A DNA stretch of 64,000 bases from JAAYCI01 sp031548875 (GTDB lineage Bacteria; Bacillota; Clostridia; Oscillospirales; Ruminococcaceae), in NCBI GenBank assembly GCA_031548875.1, contig JAVBQQ010000006.1, positions 11,454 to 75,453 of the forward strand. Reading direction: 5' to 3'. The translations under genes were made by a program, and so were the position numbers. Below the pieces are notes generated by a model, which saw only the letters and a program-made list of their open reading frames with translations, searched no databases and had not been told where the DNA came from. Shown piece by piece: positions 60,764 through 64,000 of the stretch. How positions within the stretch are numbered: position 1 is the stretch's first letter; each line of letters opens with the position of its first letter.

Positions 60764-63760
60764 ATGGATATCCGCAACACCAAACGGGTGCTCTACACCG
60801 TCATAACCGACGATTACGACCACATCTTCCCTCCCATGATGGACCAGCCCGGCTGGGACATGATCTGCTTCACCGACAACCCGGATGCCCAGTCGGGCTT
60901 CTGGCAGGTGAGGCCGCTGCCCGAACTGCCCGAGTTGTCCGGGCTGGAACATGATCCCGTGCGTCGGGCCCGGCTTGTCAAGATACTGCCCCACCGCTTT
61001 TTGCAGGAGTATGAGTACAGTGTCTACATCGACGCCAACCGCGTGCTGGACGGCGACCTGGACGATTATGTGGAGCAGTTTGGCGGAGACGTCCTCTGCC
61101 TGAAAAGCCTGTCGGCCGACGCATACGCCGCCGCTGAAGCCCTGTTGGACCGCACCGCGCAGGAGGACCCCACGGTACTTGCCCCGGTGCCGCCGCTGGA
61201 TGACGAAGAAAAAGAGCGCCTGCGTGCACAGATGGACGCATGGAAAAAGGCCCGGCTGCCCAAGGACGGCGGGTGCCCCGGCACGGCGGTGTTGGGCCGG
61301 CGCCATGGCCAAAAAAAGGTGACGGCCGCCATGGAAACATGGGCGGCGCAGGTGCTTGAAGGGTGCGCCGCCGACGAGGTGGCCTTCCCCGCCGCCTGCC
61401 ACGCACACAAGCTGAAGTGGGTCGAAAGCCTCTCCCAGCGCACGGCCCAGGGCGATATCGTCAGCCCGGCGGAAAAGCTGGCCCTTGCAGTGCCCCACCT
61501 CAAACGGATGACGGTCGGCCGCGACATGACCATCATCGCCCCCGAGCCAAACTCGCCTCCGCCCGGCGGCAGATACGACGGATATCCCTTCCTGCTGACG
61601 ATCGGCGTGCCGGTGTCCAACCAGATCGGCACTATACGCCGCTGCCTGGAAGGGATCCAGCCCATTCTGGACGCGCTGCCCTCCGAGCTGGTGGTGGTGG
61701 ACACGGGCAGCCGCGACGGCACGGTGGAGGTGTGCCGGGAATTTGGCGCGCGCGTGGTGGAGTTCCCCTGGATCGACAACATGTCCGCCGCGCGCAACCA
61801 GGCCATCCAGGCTGCACAGGGCCTGTGGTTCATGTCCATCGACGACGACGAATGGTTTGAGGACACCAGCGCCATCATCCGTTTTTTCGAAAAAGGCGAT
61901 TACAGAAATCACGACCTTGCCCTCTACTTCCAACGCAATTTCCAGACAGACGGCCTTGTCGGCAACGATTACCCCGCCATTCGCCTGGGCCGCCGGGACG
62001 CGCGCCTGCATTTCCACGGCCGCATCCACGACCTGCTGAGCAATGCAGACGTCCCCGACCCGCGCATCATGATGCTGAAAGCCTACGCGAACCACTTTGG
62101 TTTCTCCTTCGAGCAGGAAGCAGAAAAAATGGCCAAAAGCATCCGCAACCTGAACATCCTCAAGCTGGACATGGCGCAATTCCCGCGCGAGTCGCGCCAC
62201 GCCATGCAGATGATAAACGAGCTGGGTATCTCCCAACAGCCCGTGCAGGCGTACCGGGTGTCCTATTACGCCCTTTCCCTCGGCCGGGAGGTGGAGGAGA
62301 AGGAAGCCGTTGCCCTCTCCCGTATCCGCATCTTTGTTTTGATGGTGCTCCGGGAGGCCGGCACCTGGCGCGATCTCATCCGTATGTATAAGACGCATGT
62401 GCAAGAGACAAACTATTCGATGTATGCGCGCTGCGTTTTGACGCTTGTATTGGCCACCGCATACGGCAACTCGAAAGAATTTGCGAAGAGCAACGAGTAT
62501 GCAACCCTGTACCTGAAATACCGCAAGGAATTTTTTGCGCTACCTGCGGAAAATCAGGCCAAAATACGCGTTGAACTCTTTACAGACCCCACCAAGGAAA
62601 GTGTCTATCTGGACATGCTGAAATGCCTGCTGCGCAACAACATCGAGCTTGACAAGCGCTCGGAGGCAAAGGCGCTTTTGTGTGGGGAGGACCTGGTCAA
62701 GCATTTCGTGGACGATAAGAAATACAAGGATTTCATCATCGCGAACCTTTGTGAGAAAAAGGACTGGGCCCTCTCGTTCGCGCTGCTGGACGTGCTTGTC
62801 TCGCAGGAGGCGACGCTTGCCGCCGAATACCTGTTGTCGCAGATCAATGCCTGCGCCCGCCCGGGTGACCTTGTTGCGATGCAGCCCTGGCTGCCGCCCG
62901 TGTTCGAGCGCTGGCCGGGCTTTGCCGATCTGCTGCACCTGCGGCAGGCGAAACCCGGCGATGCCGGCCTTGAAACATGCTACGAGGGCGCCGTATGCTT
63001 CGTGCGGGATATCCTGCTGGACGCCGGCCGGGAGCTGCGCCTTTCGCTGCTGGGGGAAGCGCTGCGCCTTTCGCTGGACCCCCGGCCCGCACTGTCGCTG
63101 ATGGATATGGAGGCGACCGAATACCTGGCCGAAAAGCTGCAACATCCGATCCAGCGGATCCTTCCTGTGTACAAAGCGCTGGAAAGCTGGCAGGCAGGCC
63201 CGGATGTGGGCACGACGAAAGAATCCGAATACCTGGCCATGCGCATGCTGGAGATCGTGCTGTCTTCGGCCAAACGCGGGCGGGGCGAGGAACGCTACAT
63301 GGAGCTGTTCAAGACCTTCGTGCAGCGGCGCCTTGCATGGTCGGAGAGCCTGTACCTTCCCGACCTGCTGGGCGGCTACGGCAATGCCTGGGTCGACCTG
63401 CGCACCCAGGCCGTCTGTGCCTCGCGCGAGGTGCTGGCAAACCTTGAAAGCAATGATTACCTGGAAGCACTGCGCGCATTGCGGGTGACCGCAAAGAAGG
63501 CCCCCGAACTCAACGATGCCGTGGATGTAATCAAGGACCAGATCATGGCGCTGTACGAAGAAGAGGACAAGCGCCAGCAGGAGCGGCAGGATGAGTTTGC
63601 CACACTGCTGAAAAGTGTGAAGCCCAAGATCGAACAATTGATCGCCTCCGGCATGCGGCAGGAGGTTTTGGCTATGCTGGCGCAGCTGGAAAAGCTGGCC
63701 CCGAACGACCCCGACCTGCCCAAACTGAAACAACAGGCCAGTCTGCTGCCACCCAGTTGA
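60764..63760 (+). CDS. Bimodular glycosyltransferase with C-terminal helical repeats
   Basis: A 998-aa protein; GAAAGGAG precedes the ATG. Residues 1-240 resemble TOD1/MUCI70-type (DUF616) transferases: RVLYTVITDDYDHIFPPMM, YSVYIDANRVLDGDLDDYV. Residues about 265-480 are a family 2 transferase: LTIGVPVSNQIGTIRRCLEG, VVDTGSRDGTVEVC, and DDDEW for nucleotide-sugar metal binding. The rest (about 480-998) is helical, TPR-like, and ends in a charged coiled coil. The TPR arm could dock a protein acceptor, as in flagellin glycosyltransferases; the neighbouring gene end supports this (inference). Confidence 0.88.
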   Translation: MDIRNTKRVLYTVITDDYDHIFPPMMDQPGWDMICFTDNPDAQSGFWQVRPLPELPELSGLEHDPVRRARLVKILPHRFLQEYEYSVYIDANRVLDGDLDDYVEQFGGDVLCLKSLSADAYAAAEALLDRTAQEDPTVLAPVPPLDDEEKERLRAQMDAWKKARLPKDGGCPGTAVLGRRHGQKKVTAAMETWAAQVLEGCAADEVAFPAACHAHKLKWVESLSQRTAQGDIVSPAEKLALAVPHLKRMTVGRDMTIIAPEPNSPPPGGRYDGYPFLLTIGVPVSNQIGTIRRCLEGIQPILDALPSELVVVDTGSRDGTVEVCREFGARVVEFPWIDNMSAARNQAIQAAQGLWFMSIDDDEWFEDTSAIIRFFEKGDYRNHDLALYFQRNFQTDGLVGNDYPAIRLGRRDARLHFHGRIHDLLSNADVPDPRIMMLKAYANHFGFSFEQEAEKMAKSIRNLNILKLDMAQFPRESRHAMQMINELGISQQPVQAYRVSYYALSLGREVEEKEAVALSRIRIFVLMVLREAGTWRDLIRMYKTHVQETNYSMYARCVLTLVLATAYGNSKEFAKSNEYATLYLKYRKEFFALPAENQAKIRVELFTDPTKESVYLDMLKCLLRNNIELDKRSEAKALLCGEDLVKHFVDDKKYKDFIIANLCEKKDWALSFALLDVLVSQEATLAAEYLLSQINACARPGDLVAMQPWLPPVFERWPGFADLLHLRQAKPGDAGLETCYEGAVCFVRDILLDAGRELRLSLLGEALRLSLDPRPALSLMDMEATEYLAEKLQHPIQRILPVYKALESWQAGPDVGTTKESEYLAMRMLEIVLSSAKRGRGEERYMELFKTFVQRRLAWSESLYLPDLLGGYGNAWVDLRTQAVCASREVLANLESNDYLEALRALRVTAKKAPELNDAVDVIKDQIMALYEEEDKRQQERQDEFATLLKSVKPKIEQLIASGMRQEVLAMLAQLEKLAPNDPDLPKLKQQASLLPPS

Positions 63761-63828
63761 CGGGTTCGACATGGTCGTTCACCGGGGCGCCCGCCTGTCA
63801 TCTGCCCCTGTTGTGAAAGAAGACGCAT

Positions 63829-63887
63829 GAATCCCCCACCCAGACAGGGCGGGGGATTCAAAAAGCCACCCTGAGGGAAGAGGGTGG
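63829..63887. other. Two consecutive hairpins downstream of the glycosyltransferase
   Basis: GAATCCCCC (63829-63837) pairs with GGGGGATTC (63851-63859), and CCACCCT (63866-63872) with AGGGTGG (63881-63887). Neither has a following T-tract on the plus strand. They may stabilise 3' ends of converging transcripts. Confidence 0.55.
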
Positions 63888-63895
63888 ATAGGCTT

Positions 63896-63931
63896 AAAAA
63901 CACCCCACCCGAGGGCCCGGGTGGGGTGTTT
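63896..63931 (-). terminator. Terminator of the leftward gene at the window edge
   Basis: A 14-bp stem (AAACACCCCACCC at 63898-63910 with GGGTGGGGTGTTT at 63919-63931); on the minus strand it is followed by TTTTTAAG. It lies 45 bp after the stop of the probable flagellin gene. It may also act weakly on the plus strand. Confidence 0.85.
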
Positions 63932-63975
63932 CGATATGAGTGACAAGAGGGTGGAACCCTATCATCAAGCGATCA

Positions 63976-64000
63976 TTAGCGGAGCAGCTGGAGAACCTGC
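63976..64000 (-). CDS. Probable flagellin, last residues only
   Basis: The minus strand from 63999 reads QVLQLLR and a TAA stop at 63978-63976. This is the near-universal C-terminus of flagellins (as in ...NQVPQQVLQLLR). A strong leftward terminator follows at the right distance. Only seven codons are visible, so the call rests on this one motif plus context (YjfB-like protein, modification genes next door). Confidence 0.55.

Noticed and set aside
63829..63859. Plus-strand terminator of the glycosyltransferase gene
   Set aside because: The stem is strong but is followed by CAAAAAG, not a T-tract, so it was listed only as a hairpin.
63937..64000. Plus-strand frame from ATG at 63937 (MSDKRVEPYHQA...) running off the edge
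   Set aside because: No RBS of note, it lies over the leftward terminator tail, and the opposite strand gives the specific QVLQLLR-stop flagellin ending.

Overview
The window looks like the chromosome of a high-GC, flagellated, Gram-positive anaerobe of the Clostridia, probably Oscillospiraceae/Ruminococcaceae-like. Three things support this. The gene order remA-gmk-priA-def-fmt-yugP-rsmB-rlmN-prpC-prkC-rsgA-thiN is the classical Firmicutes block. Class A RNase P RNA, a PASTA kinase and RemA are present. A YjfB-type protein and what appears to be the tail of a flagellin gene point to motility. No species can be named from the sequence alone.

Layout. (1) 1-7940 is visibly less GC-rich than the rest. 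It holds a WYL regulator operon behind a perfect 21-bp palindrome, a DHFR-like protein, a two-component system with a fused MacB-type ABC transporter, and the last ~100 codons of a tyrosine integrase. It ends beside an intact tRNA-Arg(TCT), and a second tRNA-Arg survives only as a 5' half. I read this as an integrated island. (2) 8.2-23 kb is chromosomal: a cysteine-synthase-like enzyme, a MATE pump, a BTAD regulator with a decayed GGDEF domain, a QueG-like/ASCH fusion, a sensor diguanylate cyclase, pyrophosphatase, two unusual membrane proteins, phosphoglucomutase, L31 and a YigZ protein without a normal start codon. (3) 23.2-52 kb, almost all on the minus strand, holds a heterodimeric ABC exporter split by a FUSC protein, rlmH, walJ, murA, an M23 peptidase, and the translation/cell-wall signalling block up to yicC. 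(4) 52.1-64 kb holds an ECF sigma factor fused to a membrane-anchored extracellular domain, two lipoproteins, glutamate dehydrogenase, RNase P RNA, a methyltransferase and a 998-aa glycosyltransferase. The last two sit next to the likely flagellin end and may act in flagellin modification.

The most interesting signal is a family of short imperfect-palindromic repeats inserted in frame inside unrelated housekeeping genes (rlmN, priA, twice in the QueG-like gene, rsmB, a GNAT gene, possibly rluA). Copies share the core GTTTGAGAGCGGCGG and/or GGCGGAACCGGG. Several are flanked by short direct repeats exactly 69, 87, 93 or 96 bp apart, always a multiple of three. Removing one unit restores the usual family length in rlmN and in the QueG-like gene. 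In a second QueG-like position the repeat is the linker joining two protein domains. This resembles the Rickettsia palindromic elements in logic but not in sequence.
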